NCBI GenBank assembly: GCA_024277995.1 | Contig: JAJRUD010000122.1 | Coordinates: 1-39,451, forward strand | Direction of reading: 5' to 3' | Source of the DNA: Chloroflexota bacterium | GTDB taxonomy: Bacteria; Chloroflexota; Anaerolineae; Anaerolineales; E44-bin32 | DNA length: 39,451 nt | Shown: positions 18,456-25,582 of the stretch, piece by piece | Layout of the letters: each line of letters starts with the position of its first letter | Numbering within the stretch: the first letter of the stretch is position 1 | Position numbers and translations under genes: made by a program | The notes under the pieces: generated by a model | Database searches by the model: none | Told to the model about the DNA's origin: nothing | Seen by the model: only the letters and a program-made list of their open reading frames with translations

Positions 18456-19859
18456 TCATACCAGACCCAAGAGGCGGGCGATGCCGGCGGTCAGGAAGGT
18501 CACGATGAACGCGATAGCCAGCGGCATCAGGGCCCCAACCATAGTCCACTTGCGGCTGTGGGTTTCTTTCCAGATGGTCATGATCGTCGTGGCGCAGGGG
18601 TTGTGAAGCAGTGAGAAGAGCATCAGGTTCACCGCCGTGAGCATCGTCCAGCCGTTCCCATCCACCAGGAGTGTGCGCAGAGCACTCAGTGAGGGCAGGT
18701 CGACCATCATGCCGACGCCCATGTAAACCATGAGCATGGTCGGGACGACGATCTCGTTGGCGGGAATGGCGATGATGTAGGCGAGCAGGATGACGCCGTC
18801 CAGGCCGATGGCCCAACCCAGCGGGTCGAGCGCGTCGGCGATGAGGCGCGCCAAGTTGGCGTCTCTCACCTGGATGTTGGCCAGGATCCAGATCAGCGCA
18901 CCGGCCGGCGCGGCGGTGGTTATCGCCCGCCAGAGCACGAAAATCGTGCGGTCGATGAAAGAGGTGTAGAGGATGCGCGTCAGGTTGGGGCGCCGATAGG
19001 GAGGCAGCTCAAGGGTAAAGGTCGAGGGTTCGCCGCGCAGCACTGTGCGCGACAGGCCCCAGGAGACCGCCAATGTGAAGACGACGCCGACGAGCACGAT
19101 GGCCACCACAGACCCTGCGGCGGCCAGCGAGGCGAAGGCGGGCGGGAAGGCGGCGGCCACAAAGACCACCGCCAGCATGATCAGGGTGGGGAAGCGTCCG
19201 TTGCAGGGGACGAAGTTGTTGGTCAGGATGGCGATGAGCCGCTCGCGCGGCGAGTCGATCACGCGCGTGGCCACCACCCCGGCCGCGTTGCACCCGAAAC
19301 CCATGGCCATCGTGAGGGCCTGTTTGCCGTGCGCCCCGGCACGCTTGAAGAGCCAGTCCATATTAAAGGCCACGCGCGGCAGGTAGCCCAGGTCTTCCAG
19401 GAAGGTGAAGAGCGGGAAGAAGATGGCCATGGGCGGCAGCATGACGCTGATCACCCAGGCCAGCCCTCTGTAGGTCCCGTGCCAGAGGAAGCCGGTGATC
19501 CACCAGGGTATCCCCATGGCGTCGAAGAGGGCGCTGCCCTTGGCCTCCACCCAGAAGAGCCATTGGGCCAGCCACTGGGAGGGGATGTTGGAGCCGACGA
19601 TGGTGATCCAGAAGACCAGCGCCAGCAGCAGCAACATCAGGGGGAGGCCGAAGATGGGTGACGTGACCAGTCGGTCGATGCGCTGTTCCCAATCCACGCC
19701 GCCCGCGTCCTGCTGGCGGACGACGGAGTTGCTGATGGCTTCGGCCTCGTCGTAGATCGATTCGACGATCTGGTCGCGGAATCGGTCTCCTATCGAGCGC
19801 TGCAGGCGGTCGGCAACCTCCAGCACCTGCTCAGGCGGCAGGGGGGAACTCCGGCTCAT
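18456..19859 (-). CDS. feoB: FeoB membrane domain, encoded separately (ferrous iron permease)
   Basis: This 467-residue protein corresponds to the membrane half of FeoB, with no G domain. A ~60-residue cytoplasmic segment (QRSIGDRFRDQIVESIYDEA) matches the FeoB linker before the first helix. The first gate region reads AMGFGCNAAGVVATRVIDSP with its cysteine, followed by NNFVPCNGRFP. The second gate reads LFSLLHNPCATTIMTIWKET. These Cys residues line the proposed Fe2+ path. It is the iron-conducting subunit in the cytoplasmic membrane. The ATG overlaps the stop of the G-domain gene as ATGA (19856-19859), so the two halves should be made in a fixed ratio and reassemble. Confidence 0.9.
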   Translation of the reverse strand: MSRSSPLPPEQVLEVADRLQRSIGDRFRDQIVESIYDEAEAISNSVVRQQDAGGVDWEQRIDRLVTSPIFGLPLMLLLLALVFWITIVGSNIPSQWLAQWLFWVEAKGSALFDAMGIPWWITGFLWHGTYRGLAWVISVMLPPMAIFFPLFTFLEDLGYLPRVAFNMDWLFKRAGAHGKQALTMAMGFGCNAAGVVATRVIDSPRERLIAILTNNFVPCNGRFPTLIMLAVVFVAAAFPPAFASLAAAGSVVAIVLVGVVFTLAVSWGLSRTVLRGEPSTFTLELPPYRRPNLTRILYTSFIDRTIFVLWRAITTAAPAGALIWILANIQVRDANLARLIADALDPLGWAIGLDGVILLAYIIAIPANEIVVPTMLMVYMGVGMMVDLPSLSALRTLLVDGNGWTMLTAVNLMLFSLLHNPCATTIMTIWKETHSRKWTMVGALMPLAIAFIVTFLTAGIARLLGLV

Positions 19860-20686
19860 TGGGCCCCCTCGAGGGCGATCTTGCGGCTTGGCCGGCGGCT
19901 GCGCGCCGACTGCCTGCTGAGGAGCTGGGCCAGTTCGCCGGAGAGCAGCGCCCGCCGCACGCGGTCGTCCCCGTCGAGCAGCCGCATGGCGATCCAGCGC
20001 GCATTGGGGGTCCCGGGCACGATGCCCTCGATCAGAGGAGTGAGCGTGGCGACGGCTGCGGCCACCTCCTGCGAGGGCTGGATGCGGCGCGGGTTGGTCC
20101 GGATTGCGCCCTCAATGACGCCGGCCACGGTGCTCATCAGCTCGCTCAAGCCCTCGCCCGTGCGGGCTACTGTGCCCACCGCCGGAACCCCCAACCTGCG
20201 CGAGAGCTTGCGCAGATCGACCTGCATACCCTTGCGCCGCGCGTCGTCCATCATGTTCACGCACACCACGACGTGATCGGTGATTTCGAGCACCTGAAGC
20301 ACGAGGTTGAGGTTGCGCTCGAGAGAAGTGGCGTCCACCACGACGATGGTGCAGTCGGGTTGGCCGAAGAGGATGAAGTCGCGCGCCACCTCCTCGTCGT
20401 CGGAGGCCGAGAGCAGGGAGTAGGTGCCGGGCAGGTCCACCAGCTTGTAGCGCACACCGTTGAGTATGAAACCTCCCTCAGCGCGCGAGACCGTCTTGCC
20501 AGGCCAATTGCCCGTGTGCTGCTTGAGGCCGGTGAGGGCGTTGAAGACGGTTGACTTGCCCGTGTTCGGATTGCCCGCCAGGGCGACGACCCGGTCGAAA
20601 TTCTCCAACTGGATGCCCATCTTTGCCATTTGGGCGTGGGCGGGGCATGAGTGGCAGGCCGCCGCGCTAGGCTTGCGTAAGGGCAT
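19856..20686 (-). CDS. feoB: FeoB small GTPase domain, encoded separately
   Basis: This 276-residue cytoplasmic G protein has G1 GNPNTGKS (residues 38-45), G2-like WPGKTVSRAEG, G3 DLPGTYSL and G4 NMMD, followed by the helical GDI-like region, then stops before any membrane helix. It is the N-terminal half of FeoB, which controls Fe2+ passage through the membrane half. ATG 20684-20686 has GGGGAAG just upstream, and the gene overlaps the upstream DtxR-FeoA gene by 20 bp. A cysteine pair CHSC (11-14) precedes the G domain and could bind metal. The clean ATGA junction with the membrane gene argues for a true split gene rather than a frameshift error, though a sequencing frameshift cannot be excluded from one sequence. 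Confidence 0.88.
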   Translation of the reverse strand: MPLRKPSAAACHSCPAHAQMAKMGIQLENFDRVVALAGNPNTGKSTVFNALTGLKQHTGNWPGKTVSRAEGGFILNGVRYKLVDLPGTYSLLSASDDEEVARDFILFGQPDCTIVVVDATSLERNLNLVLQVLEITDHVVVCVNMMDDARRKGMQVDLRKLSRRLGVPAVGTVARTGEGLSELMSTVAGVIEGAIRTNPRRIQPSQEVAAAVATLTPLIEGIVPGTPNARWIAMRLLDGDDRVRRALLSGELAQLLSRQSARSRRPSRKIALEGAQ

Positions 20687-21737
20687 GTTCTTCCCCGTTT
20701 CTCGGTGTGGATGTCTGGTTGGTCGGCTTTACCAGGACCTGTTGGGCCTGTTCCTTGCGCAGGGCGATGAGCGTGCCGCGCACGCGATAGGCCCGCGGAT
20801 CGCCGAAGGCGTTGGACAGCTCGGGGGATATCCGGGCGCCGGGAGTGAGGCCGAGGTCCAGCAGGCGCCTGCGTGTGTAGCCTCTGCAGGAGGCGTCGAT
20901 CTCCTGGATCCTGGCCTGCTGGCCGTCGGGCAGTTCCGTGAGCGGTACGAGAGCCTCGCGCTCGGGTTCGGGCGGGGGGGCTTCGGCGACCTGGATGCTG
21001 GCGGCCACGACCGGGGCCAGGGTCACCTGCTGGCCGTCGATTTCCATCTTGAGCTGACGCTCGCCCCGCTCGATCAAGCGCACCAGGCTTCCGGGACGCA
21101 GCCCCATTTCCAGGATCTCATTGAACAACGCGGCAGGTTCATCCTCGATATGATGGATGACGGCTGGCTCGCCGAGGGGGAAGTCGAGCAGGCTCTTGGA
21201 TTGGCTGGCCGGCACGACGCCGCTGGCAGTGGGAATGGGGTCACCGTGAGGGTCCTGCCGCGGGTAGCCCAGATGAGCGTCCAGGGCATCCAGCTCCTCA
21301 CGCGAAAGACGGTGCTCCGCCCGTTCTGCCTCGCGGTGCAGGTGCTGCAGAGGCATGCGGGCTTCATCCAGGAGGTAGCGTTCCCACAGCCGGTGGGCGC
21401 GTAACACCTGCACGGCCCAACTCTCGCCGGATGGGGTGAGCCTGAGCCCCGAAGTGTGGGAGGTGATCAGCCCGGCGGACTCCATTTCGGCCACCAGGTT
21501 GAGTGCTCTGGCATGGCTGATGTCGAGCGCGCCTGCCAACGCGTGAGATGTGACCTGCTGCTCCTGATATGAACTGGAAAGCAGATATTTCAGGGCGTCC
21601 TCGAGCAGGACCCTTCTGCGCATCTGGCGCAGATGTCGCACCTGTGCCGCCAGGCCCAGTCGAGGCAGGCCCACCGCCAGCAGGATGACGAGCAGCAGGA
21701 GGGCCCCTTTCAGGGTCAGGTTGAGCGTTTCGTCCAT
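20667..21737 (-). CDS. Membrane-anchored DtxR/MntR-type regulator fused to two FeoA domains
   Basis: From MDETLN the protein has 356 residues. A hydrophobic helix (LKGALLLLVILLAVGLPRLG, about residues 9-30) comes first. A winged helix follows (ALAGALDISHARALNLVAEM), then the DtxR dimerisation and metal-binding region (AHRLWERYLLDEA; LHREAERAEHRLS; DPHGDPIP), whose HxEAExxEH pattern resembles MntR. Two FeoA SH3-like domains close it (about 181-250 and 261-340; the second with RRRLLDLGLTPGARI). It probably senses Fe2+/Mn2+ and also supplies the FeoA partner of FeoB. ATG 21737 was preferred for its AGGCGGT site; ATG 21752, five codons upstream, is possible. It heads the feo operon behind a DtxR-type operator. 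Confidence 0.83.
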   Translation of the reverse strand: MDETLNLTLKGALLLLVILLAVGLPRLGLAAQVRHLRQMRRRVLLEDALKYLLSSSYQEQQVTSHALAGALDISHARALNLVAEMESAGLITSHTSGLRLTPSGESWAVQVLRAHRLWERYLLDEARMPLQHLHREAERAEHRLSREELDALDAHLGYPRQDPHGDPIPTASGVVPASQSKSLLDFPLGEPAVIHHIEDEPAALFNEILEMGLRPGSLVRLIERGERQLKMEIDGQQVTLAPVVAASIQVAEAPPPEPEREALVPLTELPDGQQARIQEIDASCRGYTRRRLLDLGLTPGARISPELSNAFGDPRAYRVRGTLIALRKEQAQQVLVKPTNQTSTPRNGEEHALTQA

Positions 21738-21773
21738 CGGACCGCCTGGCATCTGGCCATGCTAACACCAGAT

Positions 21774-21787
21774 TTAGGTATTCCTAA
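21774..21787 (-). promoter_or_regulatory. DtxR-family operator (TTAGG-N4-CCTAA)
   Basis: The 14-bp palindrome TTAGGTATTCCTAA has five-base perfect arms that match the half-sites of DtxR/IdeR-type iron boxes. It lies just at and after the predicted start site of the minus-strand feo promoter, the position expected for a repressor. Confidence 0.72.
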
Positions 21788-21796
21788 CTTCCGTTT

Positions 21797-21824
21797 ATTG
21801 TACGGGAGATCGGTGGGATGTCAA
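21797..21824 (-). promoter_or_regulatory. Promoter of the feo operon
   Basis: Read on the minus strand, TTGACA (21824-21819) and TACAAT (21802-21797) are 16 bp apart. Transcription should start near 21790, directly beside the TTAGG/CCTAA palindrome, leaving a leader of roughly 50 bases. Confidence 0.78.
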
Positions 21825-21850
21825 GAGCGCCGCTCAAGCGCGGAGAGGGA

Positions 21851-21856
21851 TATAAT
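21851..21856 (+). promoter_or_regulatory. Consensus -10 box just upstream of the JAMM gene
   Basis: A perfect TATAAT ends eight bases before the ATG at 21865. If used, transcription starts almost at the start codon and the mRNA is leaderless. No good -35 is visible at 16-18 bp. Confidence 0.5.
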
Positions 21857-21864
21857 TGCAAAGG

Positions 21865-22278
21865 ATGCCCGAGAGAAGCCTTGAGATCCCCTTGTCGATC
21901 TGGGACGCCATGCTCAAGCACGTCGAAGCCTGTCTGCCGCAAGAGGCGTGCGGCCTGCTGGGCGGAGCGGGCGGACAGGTGCGGTCGATCGTCCCGGTGA
22001 CCAACGCCGAGCGCAGCCCTGTCCGTTATCGCATGGATCCGCTGGAGCAGGTGCGGGCGATCCTCAGCATAGAGGAAGATGGGCTCGAGCTTGTGGGTAT
22101 CTTTCATTCGCACCCCCTCGGGCCGGAAGGCCCCTCGGCGACGGACCTGGCCCAGATCACCTATCCGGAGGCGGTCTACCTGATCTGGTCTCCCGGCGGG
22201 CGGGGATGGCGCTGCCGCGCTTTCGACCTGAGCGGAGACCGACCGCGCGCGGTGACGCTCGTGCGGACCGAGGGCTGA
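21865..22278 (+). CDS. JAMM/MPN metalloprotease (Mov34/RadC-like JAB family)
   Basis: This 137-residue zinc-dependent isopeptidase-like protein has the complete JAMM motif: Glu27 in LPQEACGLLGG, then His81-x-His83 in FHSHPLGP and Ser91/Asp94 in SATD. Small bacterial members often remove C-terminal residues from ubiquitin-like sulfur carriers such as ThiS/MoaD/CysO. No such carrier gene is adjacent here, so the substrate is open. The frame can be read from TTG 21856, but that codon overlaps the TATAAT box, so ATG 21865 is chosen. It is divergent from the feo operon, and plsY follows 78 bp downstream on the same strand. Confidence 0.85.
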   Translation: MPERSLEIPLSIWDAMLKHVEACLPQEACGLLGGAGGQVRSIVPVTNAERSPVRYRMDPLEQVRAILSIEEDGLELVGIFHSHPLGPEGPSATDLAQITYPEAVYLIWSPGGRGWRCRAFDLSGDRPRAVTLVRTEG

Positions 22279-22290
22279 GAAGCACAGCAA

Positions 22291-22308
22291 CCCTTGCGCC
22301 TGCAAGGG
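22291..22308 (+). terminator. Short hairpin after the JAMM gene
   Basis: CCCTTGC (22291-22297) pairs with GCAAGGG (22302-22308) around GCCT, followed by GTTTGA. Flanking AA/TT could extend the stem past a bulged G. The T tract is short, so partial termination or read-through into plsY is likely. Confidence 0.42.
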
Positions 22309-22356
22309 GTTTGATAACACGGAGACGATAGGACCTACCGGGAGGAGGAGATAGCC

Positions 22357-23037
22357 ATGCCCATATCGTTGCTGGCGTTGGCTGCAGGGTACTTCATCGG
22401 CGCCTTGCCTGTTGGATTTCTCATTGTGAGATTGCTCACGGGCAAGGATATCCGTCGTGAACACAGCGGCCGCTCTGGAGGGACGAACGTCCTGCGGACG
22501 GCAGGGTTCTGGCCCGGCCTGGCGACGGTGGTGGGGGACATCCTGAAGGGAGCCAGCTCGGTGTGGTTGGCTCACGCGCTGACGGGGGGCAATGAATGGA
22601 TCAAGGTCGGCGCTGGACTGCTGGCCATCGTCGGCCACAACTATTCGGTCTTCTTGATGGACCGCGAGGATGGCCGCCTCCGTTTGCGCGGCGGCGCCGG
22701 TGGAGCGCCCTCGGTGGGGGTTGCAATGGGGTTCTGGTGGCCGATCGCGTTGATCATCATTCCCGTCGGGGGCCTGATCCTCTATTTCCTCGGATACGCC
22801 TCGGTGGCGACGATGTCGATCCCGGTGATCACCTTCGTCGTCTTCACCATCCGTGCCTTGCTGGGAGTCGGCCCCTGGGTGGACGTGTGGTATCCCGTCG
22901 GAGCGGAGGTCCTCCTGCTGTGGGCTTTGCGGCCGAATATCGTGCGCCTGCTCAACGGGACGGAGCGAATCGTAGGTTATCGCGCCAAACGGGGGAAGCG
23001 CGCCTCGGGCGAGCGGGCCAGCGACGGAGGCGTCTGA
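22357..23037 (+). CDS. plsY: Glycerol-3-phosphate acyltransferase PlsY family, divergent motifs
   Basis: This 226-residue integral membrane protein has about seven hydrophobic segments. It begins with LLALAAGYFIGALPVGFLIVR, then motif 1 in altered form (HSGRSGGTNVLRTAG), DILKG, and motif 2 GHNYSVFL. The family acylates glycerol 3-phosphate with acyl-phosphate, the first step of phospholipid synthesis in most bacteria. Motif 3, usually GGKGVAT, reads GGAGGAPS here, so the conserved lysine is missing, and the Asn of the SGNxG part of motif 1 is Arg. It may be a lineage-specific variant or have changed substrate. GGGAGGAGGAG lies upstream of ATG 22357. The C-terminus has a ~30-residue basic tail. 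Confidence 0.8.
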   Translation: MPISLLALAAGYFIGALPVGFLIVRLLTGKDIRREHSGRSGGTNVLRTAGFWPGLATVVGDILKGASSVWLAHALTGGNEWIKVGAGLLAIVGHNYSVFLMDREDGRLRLRGGAGGAPSVGVAMGFWWPIALIIIPVGGLILYFLGYASVATMSIPVITFVVFTIRALLGVGPWVDVWYPVGAEVLLLWALRPNIVRLLNGTERIVGYRAKRGKRASGERASDGGV

Positions 23038-23048
23038 TCGGCAGCGTC

Positions 23049-23822
23049 TCAGGTCAGCCAGAGGATGGCCGCCAGCGCGGCGACCGCCAGCAGGATGTGG
23101 ATGGCGATTTGCCGGGGGGGCAGGTCGCGCGCCGCGTGTCCCTCCATGCCTTCAATGGCGATATAGGCTGCGACGCCCAGCAACAGTGAGCCTTTCAGCG
23201 GGGCGAGCGGCCAGTAATGCAGGCCCCAGGCGATCTGGGCCAACAGCGCTCCAACCAGCGGCGCGTAGCGCACTGCTTCTGCGGGGTGCATTGAGAGGCG
23301 GAACATTCGCCAGGGGATGGCGGCCGAGGCGCCGAAGACCAGGGGTATGGCGAAGATCGCCCGCATGTCGAGCGCCCGCAGTGTGAAATACACCTCCACC
23401 AGCAGCAAATATGCCAGAGCCTTCAGCCCCGCAGCTGCCCATGGGAAGCGCGGGTCTTCCTCGTCGACGACGACAAACTCCGCGCTGAGAATGGCGAGCA
23501 GCAGCAGGATGGCAGTGGCGAAACCGAGCCAAAGGGCGGGCCCTTCCGGCAGGCGCACGATGACCGTCCCCAGGGCCAGCGCGGCCAGCCCGGGAAGCAG
23601 CCAATGCTCTGCCGGGCGCCCAACGGCCCGCGGATGGGCGCGGACCAGCGATTCCGCGCCGCTCGCGGCCAGCCCGGCGGCCAGCGTGAGCATCACCAGA
23701 CGGGTGTTGACTTCCAGCGTGACCAAGAGGCCCAGCAGGGTGAAGGAACGCTGCAGGGTGGGGAGTTCGACGAGGCGGGTGGAGATGAAGGCCAGGCCCA
23801 CGAGCGCCAGCAAGGCGCTCAT
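23049..23822 (-). CDS. Uncharacterised multi-pass membrane protein
   Basis: I do not recognise this 257-residue protein with certainty. It has about eight hydrophobic segments (for example LLALVGLAFISTRLV, LVMLTLAAGLAASG, LWLGFATAILLLLAILSAEF, GSLLLGVAAYIAIEGMEG) and a short charged loop VVDEEDPRFPWAA. The order resembles DUF5656-type proteins of Chloroflexota, a tentative comparison from memory. The frame is open upstream, but a promoter-like TGGACA-18-TAGAAT places the start site near 23859, so ATG 23820-23822 is preferred over ATG 23865-23867, which overlaps the -10. It is convergent with plsY and divergent from the prepilin peptidase gene. Confidence 0.65.
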   Translation of the reverse strand: MSALLALVGLAFISTRLVELPTLQRSFTLLGLLVTLEVNTRLVMLTLAAGLAASGAESLVRAHPRAVGRPAEHWLLPGLAALALGTVIVRLPEGPALWLGFATAILLLLAILSAEFVVVDEEDPRFPWAAAGLKALAYLLLVEVYFTLRALDMRAIFAIPLVFGASAAIPWRMFRLSMHPAEAVRYAPLVGALLAQIAWGLHYWPLAPLKGSLLLGVAAYIAIEGMEGHAARDLPPRQIAIHILLAVAALAAILWLT

Positions 23823-23865
23823 TCGATCCCGGTCCGGTCTCGGCAATGCTTGGCTCACGAAGGCC

Positions 23866-23895
23866 ATTCTAGCATCGGGGGCAGTGGAGTGTCCA
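23866..23895 (-). promoter_or_regulatory. Promoter of the membrane-protein gene
   Basis: On the minus strand TGGACA (23895-23890) and TAGAAT (23871-23866) are 18 bp apart, each one base from consensus. The expected start site is near 23859, which decides the choice of start codon at 23822. Confidence 0.58.
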
Positions 23896-23942
23896 TCATG
23901 CCGGCGGCGCCGCTGTCTCCCGGCTGCGTTTTGACGGCCATG

Positions 23943-23948
23943 TATAAT
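23943..23948 (+). promoter_or_regulatory. Consensus -10 box eight bases before the prepilin peptidase start
   Basis: TATAAT ends eight bases before GTG 23957, the same spacing as at the JAMM gene, again implying a leaderless mRNA. No matching -35 is seen. Confidence 0.5.
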
Positions 23949-23956
23949 GGACCCCT

Positions 23957-24748
23957 GTGGAATACGTGATTGCACTCCTGGGGCTGGCTGGCGGCGGACT
24001 GATCAACCTGCTCGCCGACAGCCTGCCGAAAACGCGCTGGCCGAGGCTGCCGCGCTGCGAGGCCTGCGGCGCGCCTCGGCCTCGGACGGCGTGGCTCGCG
24101 CTATTGGCCCTCGTGATGGGCGTGCGGGGATGTCCCTATTGCGGCACGCGACTTCGTTGGCGGGCACCCCTGGTCGAAATCATCGCCGCTGTCGGCAGCC
24201 TCCTGATTTGGACATGGGCCCGGGATGGGGGGCGCTTCTGGGCGGCGTGGGTGATCTCCTTCGTCTTCCTGCTCATCATCGTGATCGATGTGGAGCATCG
24301 CCTCATCCTGCACGTCGTGACCGCGCCGGCTGCGATCCTGTTCGCGCTCATCGGAGTGCTGGATCCCTCGCGCGGCGCGACCAAGACGCTCTGTGGCGGC
24401 CTGGCAGGCTTTCTGTCCGTCCTGGCGTTGTTCATGCTCGGCGCGGCCTTCGCCGCGATCGTGGCGCGGGCGCGCAAACAGCCTCTGGATGAAGTGGCCT
24501 TCGGCTTTGGGGACGTCACGCTCTCGGGATTGATCGGGCTGGTGGTGGGGTGGCCCGGCGTGGTAGTGGCTCTCTTCCTGGGCATCCTGGCCGCCGGCCT
24601 TTTCAGCCTGATCTACCTGGCTGTCATGATCCTGCGCCGGCGATACGTCCCCTTCCTTCCCATTCCCTATGGCCCTTTCCTCGTGCTGGGGGCCTGGCTG
24701 GTCTACTTCGGCGGGCGCGAGGTGATTGCGCGGCTGTTCCTCCCCTGA
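23957..24748 (+). CDS. Prepilin peptidase, A24 family (PilD/TadV-like)
   Basis: This 263-residue membrane aspartyl protease cleaves prepilin leaders at the cytoplasmic face and may also N-methylate the new terminus. The catalytic aspartates are Asp111 in VIDVEHRLI and Asp186 in FGFGDVTL (GxGD motif). Between helices 1 and 2 lie two CxxC pairs (CEAC at 34-37, CPYC at 59-62), the zinc-binding insert of the full-length PilD/ComC type rather than the short TadV type. The GTG start at 23957 is preceded by a TATAAT. Just downstream are three TadE-type proteins with G/QxxVEF sites, which are its likely substrates. No Tad ATPase or platform gene is in the window. Confidence 0.87.
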   Translation: MEYVIALLGLAGGGLINLLADSLPKTRWPRLPRCEACGAPRPRTAWLALLALVMGVRGCPYCGTRLRWRAPLVEIIAAVGSLLIWTWARDGGRFWAAWVISFVFLLIIVIDVEHRLILHVVTAPAAILFALIGVLDPSRGATKTLCGGLAGFLSVLALFMLGAAFAAIVARARKQPLDEVAFGFGDVTLSGLIGLVVGWPGVVVALFLGILAAGLFSLIYLAVMILRRRYVPFLPIPYGPFLVLGAWLVYFGGREVIARLFLP

Positions 24749-24858
24749 GCGGCGCGGCCGAGCTTTGTGTTTCAATTCCGTTACAATGCCGTTTCCAGCA
24801 GGCGACAGAAAGGCCCATTAGCCCCTCAGTACTAGGCGGCGCATGTGCGGGGGCCTCC

Positions 24859-24864
24859 TATAAT
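24859..24864 (+). promoter_or_regulatory. Consensus -10 box upstream of the first tadE gene
   Basis: TATAAT at 24859-24864 would start transcription near 24871, about 40 bases before the tadE ATG at 24911 with its GGGAGGG site. No convincing -35 is visible. A second -10-like TACAAT lies at 24782-24787. Confidence 0.48.
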
Positions 24865-24910
24865 CGACATGAGCCAACCGCTGGCGCGTCCTGCGCCAAA
24901 GGGAGGGAGT

Positions 24911-25582
24911 ATGCGTTTCCTCAAAGCCTGGAGCGAGCGGCGCGGCAAGTCGCTCGGGCAGAGCCTGGTGGAATTTACCCTGCTGCTGCCGCTGCTGCTG
25001 ATGATGCTCTCGGGGCTCATCGAGTTCGGCTTCATGTTGAACTTCTATCTGGATCTGGTGGACGGGGCGCGCGAGGTAGCGCGCTTTGCCGCCGACGACG
25101 ACCCCCTGCACGATGCGGCCGGTGCGTGGATACCCTGCAACACCGACTTCTACACCCGCGTATGGGCCAACACGGACCGGGCCCTGAACTGGGGGGGGCA
25201 GGTGGTCCTCGACCCCGCGCAGGACGATGTGATCGTATCCATCTTCACCCTCGCCGGCGGGACGGTGGTGGCGCGCTTCCCGACGGTTGGCGGTTGTCCT
25301 TCGGGGCCGCTGGGATCGGGCGGCGGGGAAGTCGGGTGGCGTCGATGGGGGAACTACGATTCCAAATTCACCACGGCCCAATTCCAGACGCTGGTCACGA
25401 ACCACGTCACCGAATTCGGCGCCGTACCGCCCAACACGGGCGTGGTGCTGGTCGAGATCGTCTATAACTACAACATGGTATTGGGGCTGCCCTGGATCAC
25501 GGCCTTCGTTCAAGACCCCATCGTGCTGCACGCTTACAGCATCATGCCCAACTCCGCGGCTGAACCCACACCCACACCATGA
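24911..25582 (+). CDS. TadE-family pseudopilin-like protein
   Basis: This 223-residue protein has a short basic N-terminus, then GQSLVEFTLLLPLLLMMLSG (residues 16-35), the TadE signature with Glu at +5 after the cleavage glycine and one hydrophobic helix. The ~180 residues after it are extracytoplasmic. They include a conserved DLVDGAREVARFAADD segment directly after the helix, as in TadE, and two cysteines. It ends AEPTPTP, a tiny version of the Thr/Pro stalks on the two larger TadE proteins downstream. ATG 24911 is chosen for GGGAGGG at 24901-24907; an in-frame ATG at 24869 sits too close to the TATAAT. Its TGA overlaps the next ATG. Confidence 0.8.
   Translation: MRFLKAWSERRGKSLGQSLVEFTLLLPLLLMMLSGLIEFGFMLNFYLDLVDGAREVARFAADDDPLHDAAGAWIPCNTDFYTRVWANTDRALNWGGQVVLDPAQDDVIVSIFTLAGGTVVARFPTVGGCPSGPLGSGGGEVGWRRWGNYDSKFTTAQFQTLVTNHVTEFGAVPPNTGVVLVEIVYNYNMVLGLPWITAFVQDPIVLHAYSIMPNSAAEPTPTP

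Noticed and set aside
24869-24871. ATG directly after TATAAT as the start of the first tadE gene
   Set aside because: Only four bases separate it from the -10, so transcription would begin inside the codon; ATG 24911 has a strong GGGAGGG site.
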